64,000 bases of DNA from positions 3,720,001 to 3,784,000 of the forward strand of contig JAHYIO010000001.1 of assembly GCA_020543525.1 (NCBI GenBank), in the 5' to 3' direction. Positions 11,716 through 24,173 of the stretch are shown here, piece by piece (positions within the stretch are counted from its first letter, which is position 1; the number at the start of each line of letters is the position of its first letter). The position numbers and the translations under genes were made by a program. The notes under the pieces are model-generated. The model had not been told where the DNA came from, searched no databases, and was given only the letters and a program-made list of their open reading frames with translations. Origin of the DNA: Coriolopsis trogii (Eukaryota; Basidiomycota; Agaricomycetes; Polyporales; Polyporaceae).

Positions 11716-12207
11716 TTTCGTTCTGAATTCTGATGCTCTGCACGTCATACGCTCGTTCGCATTGTCTGCTGTGTTGTCCATCCCTGCCTCTTGTAGCACG
11801 TACATACTTATACTGCTCGCTCATTGGTGCATTGTCTTCGCTAGGTCCACTTGTAGCAATACCGCATTCGTTCTCTCGCATAGACCATCATTTGGCCGAT
11901 ACTTTATTCTCACAGACCACAACAACATCATGCTGGCGTTGAATGGGAGCTCTAATTTGTGAACATCGGAGGGTTGGAGCGAATAACCGATCATGCGCGT
12001 GTGGTGAGTCACTGCTAGCTATGACTCGAAGGAGACTATTCAGCGCTTATAACCATCTCTTCGAATTCTGCACACTGCGCACACTGCCCATCAACCTATT
12101 GCCGTATAGTACTGCACTTCTACAGTCCACGAGTCTTCTGACCGGACGATACCGTTGTGCTGTGTATAAAGCACAAGCGTAGACTGAGTGATTCAGACCC
12201 ACTTGAC
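11716..12207. other. Short intergenic region
   Basis: About 490 bp between two plus-strand genes. It contains AT-richer sequence than the flanking coding regions and a TATAAAG at 12164-12170 about 40 bp before the next ATG, plausible as its core promoter. No coding signal was seen. Confidence 0.5.
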
Positions 12208-13086
12208 ATGTCTCTCCCTGTCCTATCTCTCCCCGGTGAGCTACGTACGTTCATCTTCGCCCCTGCCGTTACCTTCCCTGGCGTTCTCCTCGTCCGCCGA
12301 ACGGAGGAAGACGACGACGAGACGCGTCCCTCCATCGCACCGCAGCTCGGACTGCTCTTGGTCAGCAAGAACGTTCACGACGAAGCCGCCGCTCTCTTCT
12401 ACGAGCTCAACAACTTCAGGTTCGACCTACCTCGGCACGTCTCGTCGACCGCAGACGCAGCTGGGCATGCAGAAGAGCTGTGCCGCGCCGCACTCACCGT
12501 GCCCGCACGGCATATCAACCGTCTCCGGCGCGTCGTGTTCCACAAGTCGCTGAGCGGGTACTGGCCGGACGGGCCCTTGACGGACGGCGCGCTCGGGCCG
12601 GAGGGGCTGGGGGAGAGGGAGCTCGCGACGATGCTGGACGCGATCGCGGCGCATCGGGGGCTGTTGAACGACGTGGTGGTGCACCTGCAGCGGGAGAGTC
12701 GGGTGGCGGCCGTCACCTGGGACACGGACCCGATGGCGCTCCTGGGCGAGCTCGATCGCGGGCGGCGGTTCAGCGCGATCCTGGGCCGGTTGCCGCAGCT
12801 GAGGAGGGTGGAGGTTTGGAAGGCGAGGCGGTGCGCGGTGTGGGCGATGCTCAAGTGGCAGGGGTTTCCGGAGGGGGGCTTGGAGCGCGGGAACGTGCAT
12901 GTGCAGGATCTGGATGGGGAGGCGGTGGGGAGGGTGAGGGAGGGCCATTTTGCGGGGGTGAAGAGCGCGAGGTACGAGCGGAAGGCGTGGGGGTCGTATG
13001 TGGACGAAGGCGCGGATGAGAATGTGGACAACGCGAAGAGATACGAGCTGTGCATGAAGGAAGGTTTCGTGCTCAACTTCACTTAG
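12208..13086 (+). CDS. F-box/2EXR-like fungal protein
   Basis: A single exon of 292 residues starts at ATG 12208 (MSLPVLSLPGELRTFIF). The first in-frame codon upstream is GTG, not ATG. The N-terminus LPGELRTFIFAPAV followed by LGLLLVSKNVHDEAAALFYE is the pattern of fungal 2EXR/F-box-like proteins (hydrophobic LPxELRxxI helix, then a VSKxVxxEAxxxFY block). These families are very numerous in filamentous fungi and may recruit substrates to SCF-type complexes, but most lack functional data. The rest is a GC-rich coding stretch with WxAR, GRLPQLRRVEVW and an end FVLNFT. Substrates are unknown. Confidence 0.7.
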   Translation: MSLPVLSLPGELRTFIFAPAVTFPGVLLVRRTEEDDDETRPSIAPQLGLLLVSKNVHDEAAALFYELNNFRFDLPRHVSSTADAAGHAEELCRAALTVPARHINRLRRVVFHKSLSGYWPDGPLTDGALGPEGLGERELATMLDAIAAHRGLLNDVVVHLQRESRVAAVTWDTDPMALLGELDRGRRFSAILGRLPQLRRVEVWKARRCAVWAMLKWQGFPEGGLERGNVHVQDLDGEAVGRVREGHFAGVKSARYERKAWGSYVDEGADENVDNAKRYELCMKEGFVLNFT

Positions 13087-13594
13087 AGGATCAAACACGC
13101 AGCACCATTGTATCAAGTATTCTGGTATCGAATATGTCATGTTAGGGCGAGACTGTGCTCGAGATAGCTTGGGTGTCTACTAGCTTGGACAAGTCTCATT
13201 GGATCAGTTTGTCCACTCCCGCTCTTATGCAAGCACACTAGTCGCGTCGTGCTGACTTGGCGTTGTGGGGAAAGGGACGCGCCACTGATCGGAGGAGGAT
13301 GCGGGGGCGGCACGGGTACCGCAGATCGTAATCTGGGTACCCGATCCGGTTAGGCGGGATCCCGCGGGGTGACCGGCTCCGGCTGCGAGACCAGGCGGGC
13401 CAATCGGAGGGGAAGAAACCCCGCCTGTCGTGACCACTCATAATGGCTTCGCCCTGTCCACCTCTCCTTGGACGCGGTCCTCATGTTCGTCTGGCCCTCT
13501 CTGCAGATGCTCGGACACCCTGCCTCCCATTACAGCTAGCAACTACTGCCTTTAGGCCCTCTACACCCTGCCGAAACACCTTTGCTCTCCAGCG
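13087..13594. other. Intergenic with GC-rich inverted repeat
   Basis: About 500 bp. It contains an inverted repeat at 13313-13343 and a CCAAT sequence near 13398 on the plus strand. It may hold the promoter of the gene starting at 13595. A short ATG frame at 13443 is out of phase with that gene and was not called. Confidence 0.45.
13313..13343. repeat. Inverted repeat CGGGTACC...GGTACCCG
   Basis: Arms of 8 bp (13313-13320 and 13336-13343) are perfect reverse complements separated by 15 bp. Because the core GGTACC is itself palindromic the element is also a near-direct repeat. It could be a paired binding site upstream of the 13595 gene; no factor can be named. Confidence 0.5.
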
Positions 13595-14584
13595 ATGCTT
13601 GCGCGGCTGTCTCAGGCCGCTTCCCGGACGTTTTCTTCGACTGTTGAGGTGGGAGAGCAGTGTTTGGTGTCTGGATGTGAGGGTGAAGTCCTAGTGAGTT
13701 GCTTCAGGTCTCGTATGATTCCCTACTTACATTGTGTTGCCGCGCGCTGCGCACTAGAATGTGAATGTCGAAGAACTGTATCAGCTCGTCTTCCCCCTCC
13801 CACAACTCGCGTGGAATAAAGTGTCCGACATCTGCTCCCGCACTGTCGCACCCGTATACAGCGTTATCTGCAGCACTTTGCATAATGATGTGGAGGGTTT
13901 GGCGCGGCTGTTTGCTGACCTCGAGGCGTCGTCGGAGCAGGAACCCTACTTTGAGGTGAGTACCCTGCCATGGGCGGACGTCATCGTCTCATCTTCTATG
14001 TCTGGCTGTGAGCTTAGTCATCCCGGCAGCCTGCTGAACGGGACATTTTGCCAAGTCGCCTGAAACGTTGTCAGGGCACAGACAACCTATCGTCGTTGTC
14101 TTCATCACCGTCTCGTGCGAGACGGCGATCGTCGGTCAGGGTACGTTCCACAGTTATCCTTGGATGCGTACAATGCGCTGAACATGGTGATCTGTAGGTC
14201 CAGGACACGCCTACGGTCATCATGAATGACGATCCTACCATTCCGACCATCGTCGTTACGCCCTGTCCCTCCCTACCCAGGGAAGTTACGTGTCTGATTC
14301 CCTACCAGGACGCTGCGTTCGGCAACAGGCTGCCCGTTCCTACACACCCCGTGCTGAATGACGCGTTCCCGCCACTCCTTGCAAAGCCCTTTCCACTCGT
14401 GGAACGGTGGAGGTATGAAGACGGCCACTGGCATGCCCAGCTGCCGCCATTGCAGGAACAGCTAACGAAAGGCATGTTCTCGCGGCCCCTGTCTACACGA
14501 CGCCAGAGGGCGATGGACGTATCGAGGGCACGTTCCTCGCGCAGTCGGGCTATCTATTCGCGACGCAGCCATAGAGAAGGTTGA
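13595..14584 (+). CDS. Hypothetical protein, four exons
   Basis: Exons 13595-13693, 13758-13955, 14075-14140 and 14198-14584 all join in phase 0 and give 249 residues. Three donors are strong (GTGAGT, GTGAGT, GTACGT). The N-terminus MLARLSQAASRTFSST looks like a mitochondrial-targeting or short amphipathic segment but is only suggestive. The middle (QLVFPLPQLAWNKVSDICSR) is helical. The tail is rich in Arg/Ser (RSSRSRAIYSRRSHREG). No known domain was recognised. The consistent phase-0 intron set is the main support that it is a real gene. Confidence 0.55.
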
Positions 14585-15082
14585 TCACGTTCTTGACATG
14601 TGCAACGCGCACACCGCATGCGACCCCCACCTTCATGCCCGCGCACATGTATATATCCGATATTTGACGCGGCCGAGTTCTCCAAGTGTCGAAGTTAGCA
14701 TCTATATTCGCTTATTGTCCATATACATATCTTGTCTGTTGCATTATCTGTCTTGCGCATATGTACTAGCTGTACCCTGCCTCTCTGCTACATTCGACTG
14801 TTCGCGCAATACGGAAAGAAGTCGAAGACTGACCACATAAGCGCGATTGAGACGCGGTGTCGTGCAGACGGCGTGGTACGCACGTGCTTTGGTGGTGGCT
14901 GTATGCGGTGACCTCACTGCACCAGACTGGAGACGGGAAGGCGCCAACCACCACGTATTCCATGCACTACGCTCACCACCGGGCTCGACACAGAGCTCGC
15001 TGACCATATTATCTCGTCAGTATCTTCTCTGGCTCAAGCCATGCATATCAGCTAATCAAGTCATAGGCCCTCGGGAAACCTG
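14585..15082. other. Short intergenic region
   Basis: About 500 bp between two plus-strand genes, AT-richer in its left half (14640-14770). No coding feature is supportable. Confidence 0.45.
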
Positions 15083-18000
15083 ATGTCCTTGAAGGCCTTG
15101 TTCTATGCATACGTGCTAGGCGGACTGACATTCCTCCCACTCGTAATCCTCGCCGCCGTCTTCTACGCCATCTACACGTCCGTTCCTGTCGGAGATCCCG
15201 ACCCCGCCAAGTTCAAGAAACGCGAACTCGAGCGGGACTCGCCACCAGAGGAGCCCGATCCGCCATCGACTACCGCCGCCGCTTCCCCTTCCGATGTCAA
15301 CGACCTACCCAAGCCTCGGAAAGGATGGCTTACTGTTCGCCGCACGTTCGAGGAGTCCCAGATTGACTCGTCGTATGTCGATATGGTGAGGGGCTTCCTC
15401 GACGCGCGGTCCAAGGACCCGAAGCGGTCTAGGCCGAAGGATACGTGGTACGTCGCGCTCAAGGGGAAGGTGTTGTATTTGTATGAGGATGAGAGCATGA
15501 CGGAGTGCGAGGCCGCGATTGAGCTGGGTGGGCACGAGGTCGTCATCTATCCAGAGGGCCTCCCGGACGGCGAATTGTTCGCGAAGCGGAATGCAATCTG
15601 CCTCAAGCCAAGAGTGTCTTCGGCGGGCAAGGAGATGCCGAGCGTGACGCGGGAGATGAAGCTGGGGGACGACAGTCTGGACGAGCTCGTGGACGAGAAG
15701 GGTGGGAACGCAAGGCTCAAGCAGAAGGAGAAGGAGCGACTGGCGGAGGTCGAGAGACGGAGGGAGGAGGCGAGGGAACAGGCGTTGGACGTTACCACGC
15801 CGTGGTTCATCTTCGTCCGGTCTGCGGTCGAGATGGAGGACTGGTACCTCGCACTCGTGCATGCGTCGGACCAGCCAGCGAACAAGCCCACGCTCGATCC
15901 GCTCAAGCCCGTCTTCGAACCGGAAGACATGTCACATCTGGTCTCGACGCTGGACGAACAGCCCGACGTCATCCCTATGCGCTGGCTCAACGCCCTCCTC
16001 GGTCGCATATTCTTCAGCTACTACAGGACCCAGACGCTCGAGGCGTACATCATTGGGAGGCTGATGAAGAAGATTTCGAAGGTCAAACGCCCCGCGTTCC
16101 TCACGGACATCATTGTCCGTGAGGTCAGTGTCGGAAACAGGGCTCCGACGTTGAGCAAGCCGATGCTGAAAGAGCTCACGAAGGAAGGGGATGCCTCACT
16201 GGAGGTGCATCTCGCGTACAAGGGCGAGGTCCGTATCACCGTGGAGGCAACAGCGACGATCAACCTAGGCGCGCGGTTCAAGACATACGAGGTCAAACTC
16301 GTTCTTGCGCTCGTCCTGCGCGAGATTGAGGGAAATCTGTTGGTGAAGGTCAAACGACCTCCAAGCAGCCGCATCTGGTACGCGTTCACGCAGATGCCAC
16401 GGGTGGTTCTCGACGTAGAACCTGTTGTGAGCGACCGCCAAATCACATGGGGCATGATACTGAGCACCATCGAGTCCAAGGTGAAGGAAGTGGTAAGTGA
16501 CATCCAGATACTGTCAATATGCTTTGCCAACTATATGCGCGATTCTCATCATTCCAATGACAGATCTACGAGTCTGTCGTCCTGCCAAACATGGACGATA
16601 TCTCCTATTTCGAGAGCTCACAGTACCAACACCGTGGTGGTATCTGGGCGGATGCGTCTCGGCATGAACGGGCACCGACTCTCGACGGGGAGCAAGCGCC
16701 GTCCGTGGAAGACAACGCGTCGTCCGCACTACCATCTGACACTACTAAGACGGATAGCGGGGATTCGCAGGTTCCTCCGGTAACACGGTCGCATTCTGCC
16801 GACGAAGTCGAGACGAGCGGGGTTAGCACATCGCCGCCCGTTGTCAGCCCTATGGCTCGGGCGACTACCGTGGATGCTACACCAAATGCTTTGGGCACGT
16901 CCTCCAGTGCACAGCGGCATACTCGAGTATCGAACGTGCAAGACGGTTCCGATGTCTACGCGACAGCCTCCAAGCCTACTGTCGAGGAAGAGCGTGTTTC
17001 AAGGGGCCGAACTCTGACGCAAGAAGAGAAGAACGAACGTCGTACTAGCCTGCCCAACCTTGCCAGCAATGCCGAGACCCGAGAAGACTCAATCCTGTCT
17101 ACGAGTGACGCTCGGGATATTGACGAGCATCAACAATATCTGTCTCCAAATCTGCCGACGCGTCGCTCTGCGTCGGAACACTCGCGCTCTGCCTCATCTC
17201 GCGCGGCTTCAGTGTCCTCATCTCGCGGCGGCGACATCTCGTCGGATGAAGCTCCTGACTCCCAGACGACCTCGTATCGCTCGAAGAGCCCTGCCCCGCC
17301 TGGCACTTCTCCTCGACAGACGCCTACAAGCCCTAGCTCATTCTTCCAGACTCTCAAGTCACGCGCTGCTGCAGCCGACAAACAGGCGCTTAGCAATACC
17401 GCGAAGGAGGCAATGCGGAAGTGGGGTGTCAACTGGGGGAACTTCCGGCGGGAAACCATGGGAAGCTCCGGGTCCGGAGGCGCTACTTCCGCCGATGAAG
17501 TCCCCGACGCAGGACACGGGGACCAGCGGCGCGATGACGGCAGAGCGTCTGTCGCCCGGCCGAGCTATGCTGAACTTCGGGCAGCTGTGGAGGAAAGGCG
17601 GGAGAGAGAACGCGCGCCTCTACAGCAGACGTCATCTCACAACAACCAGTTGGCGGCGGAGCCCATTCCTGTCCCCCGGAATGGGAAGGGCAAGGATGTG
17701 GAAGAGGGCGCGTCGCCTGGCAAAGCCCTTCCTGGCATGTCACCTGCGTCGACGAAGTCGGATGCGGGCGCGATCCCTTGGTCTGCGTCGCCCATTCCTC
17801 TCGAAAGGACCGAGTCGCATGTGTCAAGTTCCTCTCATCATAGCGCCACACAAGTACTGGGCATCGCGCCTGAAGAGCCTGAGCGACCGACAGCACCCAT
17901 CCGCACGCAACCACCGCCACCGAAGACGATGACCATCCCTGGCATACATGCGAGCCACCGTGGAGAAGTCATGTCGATGGGCTACGCGCCGCCACCACCT

Positions 18001-18621
18001 GCAGCACCAGCTCCTCAGGAACAGAAGAAAGCGCCGCTGCAGAGCGTATACCGTCTTTGGAAAAACCCAGGCGCCACGGGTCCTCAGCTGAGCGAGCCTG
18101 CTGCCGTGTCCCAGACAGGTTTCACGGGTCGGGACCAGGACGAGGCGCCTCAACCGTCTCCGGAACAGGCAGAAGCCCCACCACAGCCAGCACGACCGAC
18201 CCCACCGCCTCTGCCTCCCCGCGCGAATTCGACACATGTAAAGGCAGAGGTCACACGGCCGTCAGAGTCGGACACGTCTTCGCTGTCGCGAGCGTCGGCT
18301 GCGCTCCAGTCCATCGTCTCGAAAGATAAGGTCAAGCGGGCGTCGCTCACCCCACCTGCCAGTGTGCCGTCTTCCCCAGGCCAGGACGTTGGCGGAGCGA
18401 ACAGAAGCGCGTCTGTGTCCGTGTCGACGGGAGAGACTGGCGCGAATGGGCTGCCTGACGGCAGTGTTGCATTGGACGCATCTGCTTCTCCTGCTTCTAT
18501 CACACCTACTCCATCTCATCCGCCGAGCCCCCCGCCGTCTTCCACTCCTGAGTCCGCCGGTCCAAATAGTCGGGGACCGCCTCCTGCACTCCCGCCACGG
18601 CGGCAACGGACGTTTTCGTGA
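15083..18621 (+). CDS. TEX2/Nvj2-type lipid-transfer protein with PH and SMP domains
   Basis: Two exons (15083-16492 and 16564-18621, phase 0) encode 1155 residues. Residues about 5-33 are a transmembrane segment ([14 protein letters not shown]). A PH-like region follows (GWLTVRRTF to [10 protein letters not shown], about residues 80-260). The SMP-LTD domain follows ([18 protein letters not shown] to [12 protein letters not shown]). This order is that of yeast Nvj2 and animal TEX2, ER proteins that move lipids such as ceramide at ER contact sites. The remaining ~650 residues are a basidiomycete-style disordered Ser/Pro-rich tail with SH3-ligand-like PTPPPLPPR near residue 1025 and [14 protein letters not shown] at the C-terminus. 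A direct yeast gene name is not assigned because orthology within the SMP family was not tested. Confidence 0.88.
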
Positions 18622-20350
18622 TTTCGTGATACGTGGACCACGGACGGTCCATGGTCTGTGGGTATGCTCTCGTTCGTCGGATCGTTTCGGACTGACTGTA
18701 CTGCATATAATCCTGTTCTAACTGTCGCATTTGATGTACCTATACACTGCTCGCTCGAGTCACCTAACTAGCCGAACGCACATTTTGTGCATGATCCAGC
18801 CTGGCTGTGAGTCTGGCCCCGCGCACGCTGAGATTGCTTGACATGGTGACTATCCGACTGAGTACTTGCTATGATGCTCGTTCCGATGGCGCACCGGTCC
18901 CAACAACCGCTTCCCGATCGTGGTCTTGTGAGCGACCATAGTCAGCTTCTTCGCGCCTCAAGGCGAGCGGGTCGAGCTTTATTAAATAGCCGACCTGATG
19001 ACGATGTCAGTGACTCCCAGGATCCCGACGTACAAAACATGCACGAGAGGATGCGTCGCTCGAGGCTGACAGTTCTAGGGGACATCTGAGACCAGAGGCG
19101 AGCAGCGTCTTCGCGTGAAGGTTCGACATCTGTTCTTGTTCCCTTGGTCCGATACTTGGAGTGTCGGTGGAAGAGGAGTCACAAGACTCTGCAGGTCTCC
19201 TGTGCACGCCACAATCACTGTCGAGCAGGCACGCTGGTGTTGTTTGTCTGATCTTGACGGGGACTTGGCTGGATTTGGCTGATAGACACGTTAGATTCCG
19301 AGACGTGCCTGCGTTGTCGCCTGGCCGTGACCAAGACGCTGACTCACCGGCGAGGTGTTCACTCTCCTGTTAGCAGCTCTTCTTCGGTGGCGCTCTGATT
19401 GACAATGACAATCCCGGGCGAATCGCCCACTACTGCGTCGGAATCAAGATGGAACGTGTCCCTTGAAAAACGGTAAAGAGCTGGGGAGACGTCGAGCGAG
19501 TAGACGAGGAAGCAAGTGAATGTCGTACTGACCTGACTGCCCAAGAGGGGCTTGATAGGATATAGGGTTTGTGTTGGGATCGAGGGAAGATCTGGATGCT
19601 TACGGGAGGGATCGAATCGATTGGTGGGAGATCGGACAGAACCTGCCTCGTGGATCTTGGGGGCTTGTCAGGGATCGCGACAATTCTCCCGGCGCCGCGT
19701 CCGTTGCTACGGGGACGGCTTAGGGACGGCTCCGGTCCGTGCGAAGCGGAGGGTGCCGCCGCATCGCCTCCCCGCCGTCCCCTCCTGCCTTCTTGGACTG
19801 TGCGCGTATGTACACGCCGTGTGTGCGCGCGCCACAGGCATGTCATCGATGATATTTACGCGCATAGAGAGCCGTGGGCACGCCTCACGCGCTGCTGCAA
19901 CAGTTTTTTTTTCGACTGTCGTCTTTCACCCAGACTAGTACTACAGCTAGTCCGGATCCGCGACCCAGAGCGAGAGGACGGACGACTCCACCAAATCACG
20001 AACCTGTCAAGAACATCCGTACTGCCGCTGCGCGCGCGTCCCAACGATTCGGGTTTCCCGACGGCCAAAGCGTTGGTGGGTAGGCGGTGCACGCGAAATT
20101 CGAACGAGTCCTCTTTCCAAGCTGCCACTATAAGCTAGCTGGGTGCCTGGCTCCTCTCCCCTCCATATCTCGTACTCCGATCGCGAGTGTCTTCTTTTCT
20201 CCACCTTGCACCGGTCCTTCCGACTTTCCTCCATCGCTCTCTCTCACACACACTCTGTGTCCGCGCTCTGTGCTCTTGCTTGGTTTACAATCCTGGCCTG
20301 CATCTGCGCCTGTCACGACCCTTTGACGATTTCCGTGTACGCCCAGCCTT
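18622..20350. other. Gene-poor intergenic region with poly-T and CT-rich leader
   Basis: About 1.7 kb without a convincing gene. A nine-base T run lies near 19904, and 20150-20290 is pyrimidine-rich, probably the leader of the gene starting at 20351. A minus-strand frame around 19360-19470 encodes a well-behaved short peptide (DSPGIVIVNQSATEEELL) but has no start and no matching neighbour exon, so it is not called. Confidence 0.5.
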
Positions 20351-23300
20351 ATGATTACTAGGGAAGAGGATTCAGTGGGGGCCGGTGCGCTTCCTGAAGA
20401 CGTCCTCCACATTACACCCGAGCAACCCCGCTCGCCCACATCGCCGAGAAGGTTCATCGTCGAGCCTCAGGTGCTCAATGCAGCGTTTGAGTTCGAGGGC
20501 AAAAGGCATACAGGTGTGTCTCGTACCGTGTCTTGACATTGCATACCCACCGCTCATACGATCTCATCGTCGACGGCATTCTCTTCGCCATAGTTTCGCC
20601 TTCTACTCGCCCCCCTGTCGGTGGGCTCCCCCCGCCGCCAAGGCCGAACAGACCTCCGCGATCGAACCCGTCCTCGCCGATTGTGGCGGGCGACCCATGG
20701 CCCCCAAACTCACCTCTCTCCTCGCCGTACTCGAATCCGCCGGACACGCCGGGGAGCCCGGACGGGAGCCTGTATGCGGCCGTGCGGACGGCGCCGCGTC
20801 TGTCCAACATCCTCCGGGGAGAGTCGTTCGTGTTCAGCAGCATGCGGCGGCATTCGCTGGTGGAGGAGCCCGAGGACGCGATGTATGACGGCGGCAAGCC
20901 GGAGTACGGACCGGGGAGCGCGACGATGTCGCCGTGGGGAGGCGTCGGGAGCGGCGGGGGACGCGAGCAGCAGCAGGGCGACGAGGTGAGCTCTCCGCAA
21001 GGGTCGTTCCAGGGCTCGCTGCCGTCCTCACCCGAGTCCTCGGGCACGCCTGTGGACGGATCGCGGCCGCCGAGGCAGAACCGGTATCTGTCCGGGCTGC
21101 AGAAGATTACGAAGCTGGGCAAGGCGAAGCCGCCGATCAGCATGTTCGCGCCGCAGAGTGGCCCAAGAGGAGGAGAGACGGAGGTCCGGAGCGCGAGGCG
21201 GATGAGCGACTTGACGGACTTGGAGCCGGCGGCGAGCAGGAGGACAGGGGTGAAGAAGGCGGGGAGCGCGAGCGAGGACCTGTCGTCGCGGTACAGACGG
21301 ATGCTGGACAAGGGGGTGCGGACTGCGGGGGAGCTGATGAAGCCGTCGACGTCGACGTCGACGAGTTCGAGCGTGCCGAGCTCGCCGGTAGCAGGGAGTG
21401 CGAAAGGTACGCGTGCTGGTGCTGCTAGTCATCGCGGGTTTCCATAGCCGCATATTGAGCTTGTGCTGATCGCCGGCGGGGTGTGCGCAGACGACGACAG
21501 GCACGGCGTGCGGGAGGCCGGATCAGGGGCGACGTCGGCAGCGGGCAGGGGCGGCGAGACCTCTGCCAGGGGCAGCCCGCGCCCAATCGGGGCATCGCAT
21601 CGCGTCTGGCGTTCCCACGGGCGGAGGAGCTCAGACCTGTCGCAGCGGTCTCATCAGTCCTCCTCCTCCGTCGTCGGCAGCTTCTCTCCCTCCGACTCCT
21701 CCCACGAGCCACCCTCATCCTCAGAGCCCCGCATCTCCATATCCTCTACCATATACTCCTCAGACGATAATACGCCCTCCAACGACCACCACACTCGCTA
21801 TCCACATCCACATCTATCCATGTCCACGAGCTCCGACCGCGAATCCTTCATCGACTTTGCATCTCCTCGCACGCCCGAGTTCAGCATACCCCCCGTCCCG
21901 CCACAGTATCTACAACGTCCGTCCTACGACGAAGCCTCTCCTTTCAGCAATGCATCTATCCACGGCAAGCCGCCCTCTCGCTCTTCCTCTCCCCCGCGTT
22001 CGAGTACAAAACCGCGTCTTGCGCGCCTCGTCCCGCCAAACACACTAGACAAACCGCCGATCCCTACCGCGCCAAAGCCTGATTTCAGCCATCGTTCCCG
22101 ATCTGCCAACAGGTCATCTCCTATCCAGTCCAAGAAGCACAGTCCGCTGTCCAACTTTGCGTCCGACATTGATCCCTCGTTGCCAAGCTTCTCCACCTCC
22201 AACGCACTGACGGCCCGCGAGCGTGCAGAGCGTATCCGACAGACCCGCAAGCTCGCCCAGGTCTTTGGCCAGCCGCCGGGCGTGTCCCCCGTCTCGCTTG
22301 AGCCGGACGACAGCGGCTTGACCAACGGCTGCATCCCCATCCCCATCCCCGCACCGCTGGCGCTCAATCTGACGGCGAAACGGAAGCAGCACAGGCCCGT
22401 CGCATCCCTGTCCGTCTCCGATGACGTCGCCAACGCCTCCACGCCTGTCCATGGCTTGCCCGGAGACGTCGCCTGGCCGCCGTCCGACGAGACCCGGTAT
22501 GTCACCCTGGCCCCCCGCCGTCACTCAGCCCCGATGAGCCCAGACGAGTTCGCGTACAACCGCATGTCCACCGACTCTGCGCTCTCCTCCATCATCCACA
22601 TTGGCTCCGTCCAGGGCATTCCCAACAGCGACGCCGCCAGCTCCGTCCTCTCTCGGCGCGGGCAGCAGACAGACGCTGGACCTGGCTCGCCCACCTCGTT
22701 CATAGACCTGTCTGATGAGGAAGGCGGCAACGACGGCTTGTCCGAGAGCCTTGTCGAGACGCCGAGAGCGTCCCGGGGACGCGGAGCACCTCCGTTCTCG
22801 CCGTCCACCGCCTCCTTGGCGGAGAGCTACACCTCCGACGAGCTCGCCGAGGAAGAGCGCCGTCGCAAACGTGAAAAGCTCGCCAAGCTTCACCGCTTCC
22901 TTGGTTCTCGCGTCCCCCCACACCTCGTCCTTGGTCCCCTCGAAGAGGGCACCCCGCTTCCGCCCCCTGCTCCGTCGCCGTTGGACCCCGTGGAGGAGGA
23001 AGACATCCGTAAGGTGAGGATGAGGAGACGCAGGAGCAGCTCTGCCGCCGAGTTCTCCCGGACATGGTCCGACGACATCGACAGACTCAAGGAGGAGCTC
23101 AACGAGCGCGAGAAGGCTATCAATGTCCGTCGCGCAATCAAAATGGAAAAGGTACGTCTCCGTCCATTCCGTCCTTCCGTGCGCGGGCCAGAGCCACATA
23201 CCATACCGATTCTGACACGACCACTCGCTCGTCCAGATGTTCGGCGTCGCACCACCTCAGACGCTATACCACACCCGCGCTCCCGTGGCGTCCACCCCCA

Positions 23301-24173
23301 ACTTCATGAGCACCCCCCGCCAACCGTCCCCGTCCGTCAAGGCATCTCCACGCAGTCCTGCGACACCGCCATTCCGTTTCACCCCGGGTGGCCCATCGTC
23401 TAAAGCGAAGAAGCAAAACAAGCGCCCGGGAACGAGCGACTCCTCCGAGCCTCTCATCAACGAACGCTCGGACAACGGGTTCCTCGACGTGGGCTCATCC
23501 TCCGTGTATATGCACTACCGTCATTCCTTGAATTCCCTTAACGACATTATCGATCGGGTGAGTACCCATCGTCCTTTTATATCGCTACACAGGCACTTAA
23601 TCACATCTCCCAGGATGACAAGAAGTCTCTCGCTGAGCTTCACGACTACCTGACGGGGGCCCACTACGAGACTGGCGATCAATATGACTACCAGTTCTCG
23701 CAGGCCGCAGGGTCTGGTGGCCCCCTGCCGCCGATCCCGGGTCCCACGTCTCCCTTGCTCGACGACCTCTCGCTCACGAGTTCGACGTCGACAACCAAGG
23801 CGGAGCGCCGCCGCTCGCTGCCCTCGCGCGTCTCGATCGCGTCGTTCACGTCTGAGCTCAGCGTCGTCGCCCCGACACCGACGGAGGCGTCCTTCCAGCA
23901 GCGCCGCCGGCGCGCGGCGAAGCTCACCCATTTCTTTGGCGTCGACTACCGTGATCTGATGGGCGAGATCCTGGAGAGCATCGAGAAAGGGCTGGAGGAG
24001 GAGCGCGGCAAGGGCACGCTCAAGCCGGACGAAGTCAGGGTACGTTGCTGCAGTCTTCATGCGTCCATGCGTCCATGTTCAGAAGGTGTTGACCCCCTCC
24101 GTTTCAGGATCTGCAACAAAAGATCGTCTCGCTCAGGACGAAGCGGAACAGCCTCTCGGGTGGTGCGCAATGA
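20351..24173 (+). CDS. Large disordered fungal protein with two KLxxF(L/F)G motifs
   Basis: Six exons (20351-20513, 20594-21406, 21491-23151, 23237-23557, 23614-24039, 24108-24173) sum to 3450 nt, 1149 residues, with all phases consistent. Most of the protein is Ser/Pro-rich and disordered. Two short ordered islands stand out: RRRKREKLAKLHRFLGSRVP (near 22860) and RRRRAAKLTHFFGVDYRDL (near 23905). The second is followed by a helix GEILESIEKGLEEERGK and a C-terminal coiled coil DLQQKIVSLRTKRNSL. Between them lies DIDRLKEELNEREKAINVRR. The repeated basic-KLxxFxG motif suggests two copies of one binding element. I do not recognise a named family; a role in polarity or signalling scaffolding would be speculation. 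Confidence 0.8.

Noticed and set aside
19430..20138. Open frames of 138 (minus) and 189 (plus) codons
   Set aside because: Overlap each other on opposite strands, Arg/Pro-rich composition, no family resemblance.
20475..21311. A 278-codon minus-strand open frame
   Set aside because: Antisense to the well-phased exons of the 20351-24173 gene; no domain or start context.
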